Positions 43,448 through 54,023 are shown, counted from the first letter of the stretch. The stretch: 64,000 nucleotides of DNA from Argyresthia goedartella (GCA_949825045.1 OX463824.1:28490001-28554000), one strand, 5' to 3'. Numbers and translations are program-made. The notes: generated by a model not told the origin, from the letters alone.

Positions 43448-43695
43448 TCTATGTGACTGCTAATTAATGGAGGGCATTAATACTCGATAGTGGGTTTATG
43501 AAACGAGCCGAAGGCGAGAGGCGAGTTTCATAATAATATCACTCGAGAGTTTTAATGCCTAATTATGTACAGTTACATACACTAGTTTACCTACACACAT
43601 ATCATCATAAGCTCTCTTTGATGTGTTCAGGAACCGCATGTTTGACCGGCATTATGGCTCTGCAGTTGTTTAGCTTGTTCTGTAGTACCAACTTC
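43448..43695 (+). repeat. Repeat R, copy 5 (3'-truncated)
   Basis: Begins at GTAGTCTATGTGACTGCTAA and includes ATGGAGGGCATTAATACTCG and TTGATGTGTTCAGGAACCGC, then stops at CTGTAGTACCAACTTC before the GC-rich landmark. Confidence 0.75.
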
Positions 43696-44303
43696 CAATT
43701 TAAATTTTTATTTTATTAAATTATATTTATGTATGCTATTTATAATAAAATTGTTAGCTGATATCTAAAAGATGTTTAATTACACAAGTATACACGGTTT
43801 TGGAGCTGAGCAACTAAAAGCTCGCACTCGAAAACTAGAACCAATTTCGACACACGGATTGAAGATTTGAGCTCAGGCCATCAAATAACATAAGAAATCG
43901 TTCTCATCTGCTCAGGTCCAAAAGTTGATCCGAATTTGTAAACTTGTGTTATTCTAAACACGTCGAATCAGGTTTGTTATCTCTGACTGGTAGCGTCACT
44001 CACCCCACCCCGTACCACGAACACAGTACTACGCGGAAACGATACAGAAGTGCATGGAGGGCGATACGTATCGTTTTCTTTCGACGCTAACTTAATACTT
44101 TATATCATTGTCCGTTTTTTCGCCTGCCCTAGAAACAGAGTATAGTCAGGACTTGTAAAATTGTTGCTATTTGAAATAGATCACAGCACATGACCGCAAC
44201 GCTATTATGAGAGATCACATTAACATCAATTATTGCTCGTCAAGCAGAAAACAGGATGGCACGGCTTTGCCTGACTCGACTTGGCGGGGATACTGGCGAT
44301 TTG
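43696..44303. other. No gene recognised
   Basis: AT-rich; no ORF with motif. 44040-44080 shows the small palindrome GATACGTATC. Confidence 0.35.
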
Positions 44304-44490
44304 TGACCTCGGTGGCTTTGTGGTCCAAAGCTTTGTGAGCGAGATGTTCCGGGTTCGAATCCCGCTCCAGCAAGAAAGAAAACCCCCAGGCCCTGGATGT
44401 TCATATGTAAGTGACGTGCTGTTTCTGGTTTCCACGACACAGGGAATCCTAGTGTGGGGCCAGAACAGATGTATGTGCCGGTGCCTAAAT
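44304..44490 (+). mobile_element. tRNA-derived SINE, divergent family 1 member
   Basis: Head GACCTCGGTGGCTTTGTGGT with B box GGTTCGAATCCC, then a body (GTTTCTGGTTTCCACGACAC, GTGTGGGGCCAGAAC) shared with family 1. The head differs, so this is a different tRNA-like promoter joined to the same body. Confidence 0.75.
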
Positions 44491-44774
44491 GTTTTGATGT
44501 AAAGTTTGCGCCACCACTCTTGTCCTGCGACGGAAAGTGGAACTAAATAAATGTCTGTGTGCTAAATTTTATTCAAATCCGTTCAGGCGTTTTGCGTGAT
44601 TGAGTAAGAAACATCGAAGCTTCGTAACTTTCACAGTTATAGCACCTATTAGTGGAATTGGGTTGAGAAATGTTATTCAGAATTCATTCATTCTATTTAA
44701 CAGAAACATCAAACGGGTGCAAGGCAAATTGGTAAGAGAGTCACCAAACCATTATATTATGTAAATAGAGTATA

Positions 44775-45159
44775 TCTTCAAGATAGTCAAAACCGTTATC
44801 GATAAACTAACGCGGTAGTTGATCAACTATCGACAGATAGTAAACCTGACCGACAGGGTTTAGAATTAACGTTTCTTTTGTTCTTACATGTCAACCTAAC
44901 ACGAAGACTACTCGGGGGCTTCGCTGCGCTCGCCTCCTCTAGTCTTCACCTAAGCTGCCGCAGTGTTTGCCCTGGTATTTCGTTTACAATTCAAGTTTAA
45001 ACCAGTTTAACATTTAACAGTTTTAACCGTTAGTTGATGAACTAAAGCGTCATATAGTAAGCAGTACGCTACAGTTTACTATCTGTCGATAGTTGACCAA
45101 CTTACGAGTAAAAAATCGTTAGTTTATCAACTAACGGTTTTTACTTTCTTAGGGTGACA
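44775..45159. mobile_element. MITE-A, copy 2
   Basis: The left end AAGATAGTCAAAACCGTTAT pairs with the right end GTTTTTACTTTCTTAGGGTG; the centre includes GGGGGCTTCGCTGCGCTCGC and CTGCCGCAGTGTTTGCCC. The terminal bases of the left end are degraded. Confidence 0.8.
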
Positions 45160-46044
45160 TATACATATTCGGAATCAGCGTTTTTTTTCTGCCTCGTTCA
45201 AGCCGGGTTTCAAGTTAAGTCTTAAAAATTACGCTTTTTTTCAGTCGTCAAATTACTCTAATTTCGTTATATTTATAACGAATCGACTTACTTCTGTTTT
45301 ATTACCTACGAAGGACGGAACGGAACGGAACAGGAATATGGATTTGGGGTTAAAGGTTGCGTGTGTGTATATCAGTTGCCATTTCCCTGAAAAATTACTG
45401 GACAGATCGGCCTGAAGCACATTACCTAAACTCAAAACTCAAATCATTTATTGCAAAAATAATGCAATTTTGCAGACTCATATACATACACGGAGAAAAA
45501 TAAAATAATAAACAAATATGATCAACTAAACTAATGGGTAACTGATTATGGTTTGAGTTTCCCTTTCAAGTGGTGATTCATGGCTGAATCTCGCAGAAAA
45601 TGGAAACTCCATTCGCTCTATCAATAAATACGCCCGCCAGAGATGATAGCACCAAGAAACTAAGCGGTATAATATATAAATAATCTAATCTAATGACTAT
45701 ATTAAAACATCTGAAGATGTCTACCCTGAATGAATTTCAAGAAATTTAGATATAACCGTCCCCAGTCCCGGCGTCATCTTCATTTTCTTCTTTCCTTCAG
45801 CCTGTTAGGGAACGTTTACCTTCTTGAGAACCTGTAGGCCTCCTCACCTACCCAATGCTATTTAACAGCACAGCAAAGATGGTCCCTAATTAATTATTAA
45901 TATTTATTGGTATAGCTAATGTGCTAGGCCAGGAAAGTTAAGTTGGCACCCGCGAGGAATGCGTTTCTCCTCTCTCTCTCACTCTCTCTCGCCCTCGGCC
46001 CGTCTGTAGGACAATGAAGGACGCTATGACGTCATCAGAGAGAG
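45160..46044. other. No gene; CT-rich tract at 45966-45998
   Basis: AT-rich with a (CT)n-like tract at 45966-45998. No ORF of note. Confidence 0.4.
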
Positions 46045-46193
46045 GTACAATACGATTAAAATCAGTTAACGATTCGGCCAACCTCGGAAATTGCCGTGAA
46101 TCCCTCATCTCTCACGCGATAGAGAGAGATCGGATTTAGGCGATGATATCCGAGAAAAGCCGAATCTTTAACTGATTGTAATCGTATTGTACC
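46045..46193. mobile_element. Foldback MITE with 35-bp arms
   Basis: The left arm GTACAATACGATTAAAATCA plus GTTAACGATTCGGC pairs with the right arm GCCGAATCTTTAACTGAT plus TGTAATCGTATTGTAC with two mismatches. About 80 bp of non-coding DNA lies between. It directly abuts the minisatellite. Confidence 0.85.
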
Positions 46194-46201
46194 AGGTTAA
46201 C

Positions 46202-46984
46202 ATTAGCGTATAGACATCCTGTTAACAGACACCCACCTTGAACCACGCCACAGTTGAGTCATCGTACAGTTAGCGTATAGACATCCTGTTAACAGACACC
46301 CACCTTGAACCACGCCACAGTTGAGTCATCGTACAGTTAGCGTATAGACATCCTGTTAACAGACACCCACCTTGAACCACGCCACAGTTGAGTCATCGTA
46401 CAGTTAGCGTATAGACATCCTGTGAACTGACACCCACCTTGAACCACGCCACAGTTGAGTCATCGTACAGTTAGCGTATAGACATCCTGTTAACAGACAC
46501 CCACCTTGAACCACGCCACAGTTGAGTCATCGTACAGTTAGCGTATAGACATCCTGTTAACAGACACCCACCTTGAACCACGCCACAGTTGAGTCATCGT
46601 ACAGTTAGCGTATAGACATCCTGTTAACAGACACCCACCTTGAACCACGCCACAGTTGAGTCATCGTACAGTTAGCGTATAGACATCCTGTTAACAGACA
46701 CCCACCTTGAACCACGCCACAGTTGAGTCATCGTACAGTTAGCGTATAGACATCCTGTTAACAGACACCCACCTTGAACCACGCCACAGTTGAGTCATCG
46801 TACAGTTAGCGTATAGACATCCTGTTAACAGACACCCACCTTGAACCACGCCACAGTTGAGTCATCGTACAGTTAGCGTATAGACATCCTGTTAACAGAC
46901 ACCCACCTTGAACCACGCCACAGTTGAGTCATCGTACAGAACAGACACCCACCTTGAACCACGCCACAGTTGAGTCATCGTACA
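46202..46984. repeat. Minisatellite, 67-bp unit, 11 full copies plus one partial
   Basis: Units start at 46204 and every 67 bp to 46874 (TAGCGTATAGACATCCTGTT, CACCCACCTTGAACCACGCC, AGTTGAGTCATCGTACAGT). Unit 4 has TGTGAACTGA instead of TGTTAACAGA; otherwise units look identical. The last unit lacks 20 bp. The low divergence indicates recent amplification or homogenisation. Confidence 0.97.
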
Positions 46985-47110
46985 GAACCACCCACTCTTC
47001 CGACCACGTGTTCCATAAATAGTTACCTGCAGAAAAAATTACAAATAAATGTCTGGCTAGTCACATAAAAAGTTATTTAAGATCTTCTTAGACAATAAAT
47101 AAATAATAAT
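46985..47110. other. Flank of minisatellite, no gene
   Basis: AT-rich, with an AATAATAATAAATAAAT microsatellite near 47100. Confidence 0.35.
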
Positions 47111-47470
47111 AATAAATAAATTTGGGGTTCGCAGGGTAGAGCCTTTGTCAGGGACATTGGGCGCCGCTTGAGGGACCGAGGGTTTGACAACCGCTCTGGG
47201 GCTTTTCTGGTCCAGAGAATCTCACTCGCTGTGCAGCGCGGGAACGCTGCCAGTGTAATGGGCACCTTTGGGTCGGTAGATTCTTGTGGCGGTTTGTTTG
47301 TGTAATTGATTATGTCAGTTGTTTTTTCATAAAAATAAACACACACAATTTGGTTTACTTATCCTGGCAGTCGTTTTGAATTTATTGGTAGTAAAATAGG
47401 TGCGTTTTTGGTGATTGTTTAAACAGAAGCTATACCTATGTAAATATCTACAGCAATAAAGACATTTGAA
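47111..47470 (+). pseudogene. LINE C-terminal fragment and 3' UTR start
   Basis: Plus-strand text AFVRDIGRRLRDRG, then LVQRISLAVQRGNAASVMGT followed by a stop near 47310, a recognisable lepidopteran LINE C-terminus. GGCACCTTTGGGTCGG matches the start of 38500-38880, so both belong to the hairpin-tail LINE. 47370-47410 (TTTATTGGTAGTAAAATAGG) recurs at 63308-63345. Confidence 0.6.
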
Positions 47471-48039
47471 TAAATCAATAAATATTAGGGGACAATCTTA
47501 CACAAATCGAACTGGGCCCATAGTAAGCTCAACAAGGCCTTTGAGTAATAAATGTAATAATGTATAAATACTAGAGTAGGCGCGCAAACTGAATTTATTG
47601 CAGCTATAAGTAAAGTTTTCTTTTTTTTTCCATTTTTACGGCTCTGGATTCTTGTCCTTTAGCCGGCTATAAGTAAAGTGAATTCACTCAACACCAATCA
47701 GTCTGTGCGTATACAAGGTACTCTGTGGTCTGTGCCAAGCGCTTGCCGAGCTGTGACGCTTTTGATTTCGAGAGTAAGAAACTATAAATAATGCCGTCAT
47801 GTGCTCTGCGGTACTGTAAAAACTACATAGTAAAGACACAAAAAAACCCAGGAAGAACTTTTCATACATAAGTACCCTGTATTATCAGTAAAATAGGCAT
47901 ATTCATTAATATTTTGTGAATTACAAAAATCAACAAAGCGACAGCCATGTTTTCTCATTGAAAATCAAAGAGTAACAAGATTTTTATATGCAGATGTGAC
48001 ATTTCCGAATACCAACGTGTTATGCACGTCATATATTTT
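47471..48039. other. No gene recognised
   Basis: AT-rich, no ORF with motif; two AGCTATAAGTAAAGT phrases 50-60 bp apart hint at an old duplication (47602, 47667). Confidence 0.35.
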
Positions 48040-48200
48040 GTAAATTTTTATTGCACATGAAAATTCACATTACAAACTTATGGAAAAGACATTTACAGAG
48101 GCAAGCTTATCTCTAACAAGAGATTTCTTCCAGAAAGTCCAAGATGATAAGGATTCATAGCAGTGACAAGTAGACCTTTGCGCAGAAATACCGCTCATGT
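48040..48200 (-). repeat. LINE 3' end (hairpin-tail family), inverted
   Basis: ATGAAAATTCACATTACAAA, GAGGCAAGCTTATCTCTAAC, AAGAGATTTCTTCCAG and AGCAGTGACAAGTAGACC: the inverse of 38735-38875. Confidence 0.68.
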
Positions 48201-48869
48201 TTTACTACCGCAATGAATTAATGATAATTATCATCTGACGAAAATTTAAAGATCTGCCAATTTATTTATTTAACTGACTGTAACATCATATCCCGTCCAA
48301 TGAAAGAAAAAAATACTTCCCATTAAAATATTTAATTTAATTTATTCCCAAATACACATAACAGATCGCCTGCGCTTAAAAGTATGCAATCAGTATAGGC
48401 AGGATTCACTCGATGGGTATACTTTTGGGCAAACGCGACTGTTCGTCTTCATACAGAATTTCGGCATGTCGCATCTGCGCGCAAATACTTTTATCTACGA
48501 CAACCATAGACAAATGATGACAGCTGACACGCCCGCTCTCGCCCCGCGCGTACCCCTCTCGTCAAGAGGCCGGGCACATATGTTGTTCGAGCTAGCGTCT
48601 CTAGTATTTATACATTATTACTCAAAGAACAAGGCTTGTGTTATGGGTATTAGACGACGATATATTATTTAATGGAGTTAAATAGTTATGTAAATACATA
48701 GAAAACATCCAAAACTAAGATATTAATAAGATACTAATATTCATGCTCATCACACAAATATTTTCCTTACCGGGATTCGAACCGGTAAAGACATTGCAAA
48801 GGCAACGCAACCACAAAAGGTAAATATTATATCTTCTACAATATGTTTTAGCAACTCTCAATAACTTAC
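48201..48869. other. No gene; tRNA-like scrap at 48768-48805
   Basis: 48768-48805 contains ACCGGGATTCGAACCGGT, an inverted B-box-like palindrome probably from a SINE. 48530-48585 is GC-rich without ORF support. Confidence 0.35.
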
Positions 48870-48917
48870 GTTTGTAACGGAGCATGTAGCCTCCCTTGAT
48901 CTGTGTGCCGCCATGTT
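48870..48917 (-). CDS. Candidate host micro-exon, 48 nt
   Basis: On the minus strand, an acceptor with a good pyrimidine tract (GGTTTTTGTTTCAG) is followed by 48 nt and a perfect donor (AAAC then GTAAGT). One frame reads HGGTQIKGGYMLRYK, which looks protein-like; all three frames are open. I do not recognise the protein. Phase (two bases, then complete codons, then one base) does not fit directly onto the exon at 13066-13271, so other exons would be needed between them. Same strand as that exon, so one gene is possible. Chance pairing of splice sites remains a real alternative. Confidence 0.4.
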
Positions 48918-48989
48918 CTGAAACAAAAACCATCATGTAATCTAACCAGACATGGAGAATACAGCCTAACTAAGAGTCTGTTTATCTAT

Positions 48990-49175
48990 CCAGCCTCATG
49001 CAGCTGCTGACTAAAGACATCATTTCCATGACATCCCTGTTGCCCAGTTTTCAAAATGTCTTCCGACCTATGGTGCGGGTGGTCTGCCTCCTGGTCTACG
49101 CGCGTCCCTTCGGACTTGGACCCTTGGACTCCATTCGGCAACACCTTGGCCGTTTTATTACTACAAGCACGTAAA
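48990..49175 (-). pseudogene. Degenerate LINE C-terminal fragment
   Basis: On the minus strand the frame RDARRPGGRPPAP, stop, VGRHFENWATGMSW shows the GRPP...W...AG..W pattern of LINE C-termini, broken by stops. The 80-codon ORF in another frame here is a shadow. Confidence 0.5.
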
Positions 49176-49889
49176 CCGATATAAAATGCTTGGCTAACGA
49201 AGAGCCCAGTAAGTAGTGATGCAAACATTCATAAAATGTATTTGTTCCATCCAGCCGGGCGGCTGTTTACATGCACGCAGGGGCGGGCGGCTAACAAACG
49301 TTATTTCAGCGGCAAACAGGAAGCTTCGCGACAAAGGGGTGAGTACGGAATAAATAATGTGTCAGATACAAAAACACTGCTGTCTGAGACGCAGCGGGGA
49401 ATTTACATCCGTTAATGTATTTGTAATTTCGGTGGCTCGCCAGGCAACGATTGGCTTTGGAAAACGAATGGAAATAAAGCTGTGGCAAAATATGTAATTC
49501 CTTCCGAGACAGACTGTGTATGTATATTTGAAATTGCCATTTGAGCAATTTAAAAAGCATGTTAAAGCGACTTTGTCGAAAAAGGGATATTACAATGTCC
49601 AAGATTACTTAAATGACAGGACTGTATGGGGTTATCCTTGCTGTTAATAATTTTGTAATTATTTATTCCTGCTTATTAATCATAACAATTACATTTTTCA
49701 TATTTGTATTAGTTAAGTACAACCTATTTTTAAAAGAGATCTAAAAATCAATCTGTGGGAGTTTCTACGCCCTTCTTCTCCCACAGTGGTCCAATGTAGA
49801 GAAGGGGCAAAAAATATGACGTTTGCTAAGTATATGTAAATATCTACAGTAATAAAGCACTTTGACTTTGACTTTGACTTTATGTTTGT
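49176..49889. other. No gene; LINE-type tail at 49780-49882
   Basis: 49845-49882 reads CAGTAATAAAGCACTTTGAC followed by TTTGACTTTGACTTT, a pentanucleotide-repeat tail typical of non-LTR insertions. 49240-49290 is GC-rich. No ORF. Confidence 0.45.
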
Positions 49890-50510
49890 AACTCACATAC
49901 ACAGCTCACTACCGCATGTGTCCTCAAGCTGATGGTAGAAAATTCCATGACTTAGTGTTCCTGCACAAGCTAGTTAACGATGAATTTGACTGCCCAGACC
50001 TCTTAAGTAAGCTATCATTTAATGTCCCTAAAAGGTTACCAAGATACAACTATTTTATTTTTAATTTACCCCTTGTTAAGGCTATCTTAGGTACCAACGC
50101 TCCTTTAACGAGCTCTTGCCGCTAGTACAATGGTATTTCCAAATACGCCAAAAAAGATATTGATATTTTCTCCGGGCTCAACACCTTCAAGTCTTCTGTC
50201 AGTAAATAGTTTGCCAAAGGAACTACACGCACATGTAAGCACAAGTCGTTGGTGCACCGTACCTATCCCCTCTTACACATATTTAAATAACTTATAATTT
50301 TTCGGTAATAAATTGTTAAATAGTTTTATACTTTAACACTTTATATGTAGATTCTAATTAAATTTTAATAGAATAAGATTTTAAATTTAATATATGTCTC
50401 AACTGGTGCAAGATGTGGATTAAGGAAACAAACAGCTATGTAACTTTTAAGAATATTATTGTATTCCTTGTTGGTGTTCCTTAAATAAATAAATAAAGAC
50501 TCCTTCTATA
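49890..50510 (+). pseudogene. LINE C-terminal fragment with (AAAT)n tail
   Basis: Plus-strand text RKFHDLVFLHKLVNDEFDCP then DLLSKLSFNVPKRLPRYNYF aligns with the C-terminus of the 26.7-kb LINE (EIADATFLLKI...DCPELLQELSFVIP). It is followed by a UTR and CTTAAATAAATAAATAAAG at 50482-50500. It is severely 5'-truncated. The BEL element is inserted immediately downstream of its tail. Confidence 0.7.
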
Positions 50511-50515
50511 CTAGT

Positions 50516-51037
50516 TGTTCGATTCAAAATCGATACTCGATCTATGGTTTCGGAACGGCCATTTTTAATTTGACGGAGCTGCCAACCTGGCAGTTTTTGA
50601 CAACTGACAGACGAAAAGCCCACGCAATGTGACGCGTATTGATTTGGGCATTGAAATTAAATCGTAAGCCATCTGGAATTGTATTCGGGCTCCCCTCAGG
50701 ATTGTCTATATAGCTGAGTGTATTGTGGTTCCTCGAACCAGATAAAGTTCGCATTTACGTAACATAACCTGTGTTGGAACACTGTGTTCGTCGAAGCTGG
50801 CCTGCCAGCCATACCTGGTTGGCTGAAGAACCTGTCTACCAAGAAGAGCCTAGGGTGCACCCAGGCCTTGCAGAGAGACAGGAGTTTGACGGGAACGAAG
50901 CACAGACCAGGTCAGATAGAATCTATTTACTTTAGCTCGGTGAATCGCCGACGTTCATGCTTCTTGGCATCCGATCGCTACGCTACCTCGTAGCTATGGG
51001 CCCCTGCGAGGTCATTGGGTGCCGAGAGGCCTGAACA
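50516..51037 (+). repeat. BEL/Pao 5' LTR
   Basis: Carries TCTATATAG (50705-50713), a TATA-like box, and GTGCACCC, TGCCGAGAGGCC motifs. Identical to the 3' LTR except at 50622. Confidence 0.95.
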
Positions 51038-51614
51038 TTTTGGTAGCAGAGCGTGGTTTCCTGAGATTTGCAGCCGTCAAGGGCTCCAGGAACCCACGAT
51101 TTGGGACTATCAATCTGTAGGTATAGGCGGTTATTAGCTAACTTGGTTTTGTTCCTGTATCCACATAGATTGGTAGTATTGTAAGCTATAAGTCTATTGC
51201 TGGTAGTAGACAGACAGATATAACAGTTTTCCCTAAATGACCAGTTGTACTGAGATGTGACTCAGAATAGTAATTACATTACAGGTACATTGTAGGTGAA
51301 TTGAAATTTGCATTGAAGTACCAGTTACCAGTTAGTCAATCTATTAGTGGTCTAGTAATGCTAATGAATGTTTGGTTAACATAGGTAGTTACATCTATTG
51401 ATAGCAGGCTATGACATTGTTTTCAGTTTATAGCAATTTATAACTTGAACTAATATTGACTATCTGTGTGTGTTATATGATATAGGGAAACTGAATTGTA
51501 CTTACAGCATTTATATAGATATAAAACTCAGTTCCCATTGTTTAAGGAAATCAACATTGTTTAAGTTATAGTTTGGGCAATTACTGCAAATTGTGAGTAG
51601 GTATCGTTCCGATC
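51038..51614 (+). promoter_or_regulatory. BEL/Pao primer-binding site and 5' leader
   Basis: TGGTAGCAGAGCGTGG starts three bases after the LTR and has the position and TGG start of a tRNA primer-binding site; the tRNA was not identified. The next 560 bp are AT-rich leader without an ORF. Confidence 0.75.
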
Positions 51615-53420
51615 ATGTCGTTGTCTGAAATACAGAAGGGTGTTTCTAAGGAACTCAGATGGTTTTCCTCCGCACACGGTCTGATAGACCGTTTAGATAG
51701 GCATGATGTGGTATTGGAGCGGTCTATGGACGTTAAGGAACGTAACAACAGGGTGCTCGAATTGTCCGCGCAGGCGGAATCAGTTGATGGTTGCGCACCT
51801 GACAGGCTGTCACGGTTGCTAGGGGATGTCGACCAATGTATGGAGATGGCAGCTGCTATCACGCAGAAGGCTGCGGACATACGTAGGCAGCGCGAGTCCA
51901 GCCATGGTGGTGACATTGAAGCACCTCTGCCGCATCAGGGATCGGGGACCAGGTTACCCGTTATAACTATGCCTACCTTTGACGGAGTGTCCGGTGAATG
52001 GATGAGCTTCATCAATCTGTTCGACAGTTTGGTGCACATGCGATCGGACATTACCAAGTCTGTCAAAATGGCTCAGCTGGTGGCAGCATTGAGGGGTGAG
52101 CCTAGGGAGCTGGTCGCTCATTTGACAGTTACGGAGGGTAACTATGAAACGGCCAGGCAATTGTTGGTCAGACGTTACCACAACAAACGGAGGTTGGCCG
52201 ATGCCCAACTGAACCGTTTGTTTAGCATCCCGGTTGTGAACAAGGTCGGGGCCATACAGACGGAGGTTTTGAACCCGTTGTTGTCCGTCACCAAGGCCCT
52301 AGAGAATCTTGGACTTCCGGTTGGTGAATGGTCGTACCTACTGCTGTACATTGTACTTTCCCGCCTACCCGCTGACGTGCAGACTCGTTTCGAACAGTCT
52401 CACGGGAGGTCGGCCGAGGACCTGCCCGCCTTCTCCGACTTGGTCGGATTCTTGGAAGAGGAGGCTCGACGGGCAGAGAATTTGGGGTTGACGGTCACCC
52501 ATCCTTCGGAGCCACAGAGAGCTGCCGGGAGCGCTGTGAGTAGGGGCACTCCGACGAGGAAGGACCGCACCAACCGGCAGTCGTATGGGACTGTGAGTGC
52601 ATTGACCCCACATAGTGAGACCTGCCCATGTTGTAGGCAGATTGGCCATGCTGTGGCCAATTGCAATAAGTTCGGGGAACTTAGGGTTGAGGGACGGCGC
52701 CGGATGGCCAAGCAGCGGAGCTGGTGTTTCCTGTGCCTCGGGCCACACATGGCTAGGGACTGCACGCGCACAAAATTGTGCGGATATTGTGGTGGGGCCC
52801 ACAACAATCTGTTGTGCATGAACCGGTCCGGCCAACAGCCACCACAGGGCCGTACCCAGGGTGACACGGCATGGGGCCCTGAGAATTCGTTTGCGACTCG
52901 GAGCGCAACTCAGGAGCCAACGTCCCCACGTCCACAGGGCCGTACTCAGGGTGATACGGAATGGGGCCCTGAGAATTCGTTTGCGACTTGGAGCGCAACT
53001 CAGGGGCCAGCGTCCCCACGTGCACAGGGTAGTACTAGGGTGCGGGGCCGCACTCAGGGTCATCACATGGGGGGCCCTGAGTTTTCGGTTGCGACTCAGC
53101 ATCCGACTCAGCGGCACATTGGGTGTGTTGAGCAGGCCGTAACGGGCGGGTGGCATGGGACAACTTCGAGCTATGCGGGTGCGGTTCGGACGCCGCCTCA
53201 GTTGTCGCCCCGCTCGTCGCCTCGTCCTCGTCGGTCGCATGTGATGTCCCCCCCGCTCATGGAGCGGCCACGGTTGAATTCACGCCCACAACCCTTCGGG
53301 GGGCGTCGTAGGGTGGCAATGGAACCGGCGCGTGGGCCATTTGTACAATGGGACCCTCTGGCGTATAGTTGCCTACCTGATCGGTTACAGGCACAGTGGG
53401 GCCCCGGGGGTCCTCGCTAG
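51615..53420 (+). CDS. BEL/Pao Gag
   Basis: 601 residues from ATG 51615 to TAG 53418-53420. An N-terminal coiled-coil-like region (1-100) precedes a capsid-type domain with LPVITMPTFDGVSGEW (about 114-129), typical of the DUF1759 region in BEL/Pao Gag, through about 290. Three zinc knuckles follow: Cys337-Cys340-His345-Cys350 (CX2CX4HX4C), Cys371-Cys374-His378-Cys383 and Cys389-Cys392-His396-Cys401 (both CX2CX3HX4C). Residues 411-500 hold two and a half 30-residue repeats (QGRTQGDT.WGPENSFAT). The role is particle formation and RNA packaging. The stop is in frame with the residual pol downstream; in intact relatives gag and pol are usually one ORF. Confidence 0.93.
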   Translation: MSLSEIQKGVSKELRWFSSAHGLIDRLDRHDVVLERSMDVKERNNRVLELSAQAESVDGCAPDRLSRLLGDVDQCMEMAAAITQKAADIRRQRESSHGGDIEAPLPHQGSGTRLPVITMPTFDGVSGEWMSFINLFDSLVHMRSDITKSVKMAQLVAALRGEPRELVAHLTVTEGNYETARQLLVRRYHNKRRLADAQLNRLFSIPVVNKVGAIQTEVLNPLLSVTKALENLGLPVGEWSYLLLYIVLSRLPADVQTRFEQSHGRSAEDLPAFSDLVGFLEEEARRAENLGLTVTHPSEPQRAAGSAVSRGTPTRKDRTNRQSYGTVSALTPHSETCPCCRQIGHAVANCNKFGELRVEGRRRMAKQRSWCFLCLGPHMARDCTRTKLCGYCGGAHNNLLCMNRSGQQPPQGRTQGDTAWGPENSFATRSATQEPTSPRPQGRTQGDTEWGPENSFATWSATQGPASPRAQGSTRVRGRTQGHHMGGPEFSVATQHPTQRHIGCVEQAVTGGWHGTTSSYAGAVRTPPQLSPRSSPRPRRSHVMSPPLMERPRLNSRPQPFGGRRRVAMEPARGPFVQWDPLAYSCLPDRLQAQWGPGGPR

Positions 53421-54023
53421 GAATTTGCGGCTCAACAATTTGTTGCCCCCCAACCGGAGACGGTGGTGTTACCGATCGCCTCTGTGCTTGTTTGGGATTT
53501 GGCGGGCAACCCAACATACGTTCGCGCCCTATTAGATTCTGGAGCTCAGGGCTGCATTGTATCGAACGATTTAGCGAAATGGTTGGGCCTCAATATAATT
53601 AATGTATCGCTGCCGAGGAAATTGGTCCCTGCTGGGGATTACAGGGCAACCCTTCACGGGTTTTGTGATGCCTCTGAACGAGGGTTTGCGGCAGCGGTTT
53701 ATTTGCGAACCGTCACCTCCACCGGGGAGGTCGACGTGCGTTTGGTTTTGGCAAAAAGCAAGGTAGCGCCTATTCGGACAAGGATGACGATTCCAAAACT
53801 GGAACTGTCCGGGGCTGCTCTTTTGACCAAACCTTTGAATCACACTCTAACAGTGTTGCGTGGGTCAGTGGTTTTGGAGGATACGGTGTACGCGTGGACG
53901 GACAGCCAGATTGTTTTGTGCTGGCTGAAGGCTTCGGTCCATAACTTGGAGGTTTTTGTTGCGAACCGTGTCTCCCAGATTGTGTCGTCTGAGGTCCCAC
54001 TGACCTGGAGACATGTACCATGA
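53421..54023 (+). pseudogene. BEL/Pao protease fragment joined to RNase H fragment (RT deleted)
   Basis: Same frame as gag. Begins with an aspartic protease segment carrying the ALLDSGAQG active-site motif, which stops after about 35 further residues. By residue 70 or so of this segment the text is RNase H (FCDASERGFAAAVYLR, AWTDSQIVLCWL). The whole reverse transcriptase and the end of the protease are absent, so a deletion joined the two parts in frame. It ends at an in-frame TGA (54021-54023). It cannot supply polymerase activity. Confidence 0.88.

Noticed and set aside
46202..46984. CRISPR-like array
   Set aside because: The 67-bp units are contiguous and identical, without unique spacers, and the genome is eukaryotic.
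48986..49228. 80-codon minus ORF and a plus-strand exon-like block
   Set aside because: Another minus frame shows the degenerate LINE C-terminus, so neither is a host exon.
52365..53240. Minus-strand 291-codon ORF
   Set aside because: Antisense to the BEL gag, whose zinc knuckles and capsid motif identify the real frame; the shadow is kept open by GC-rich codons.
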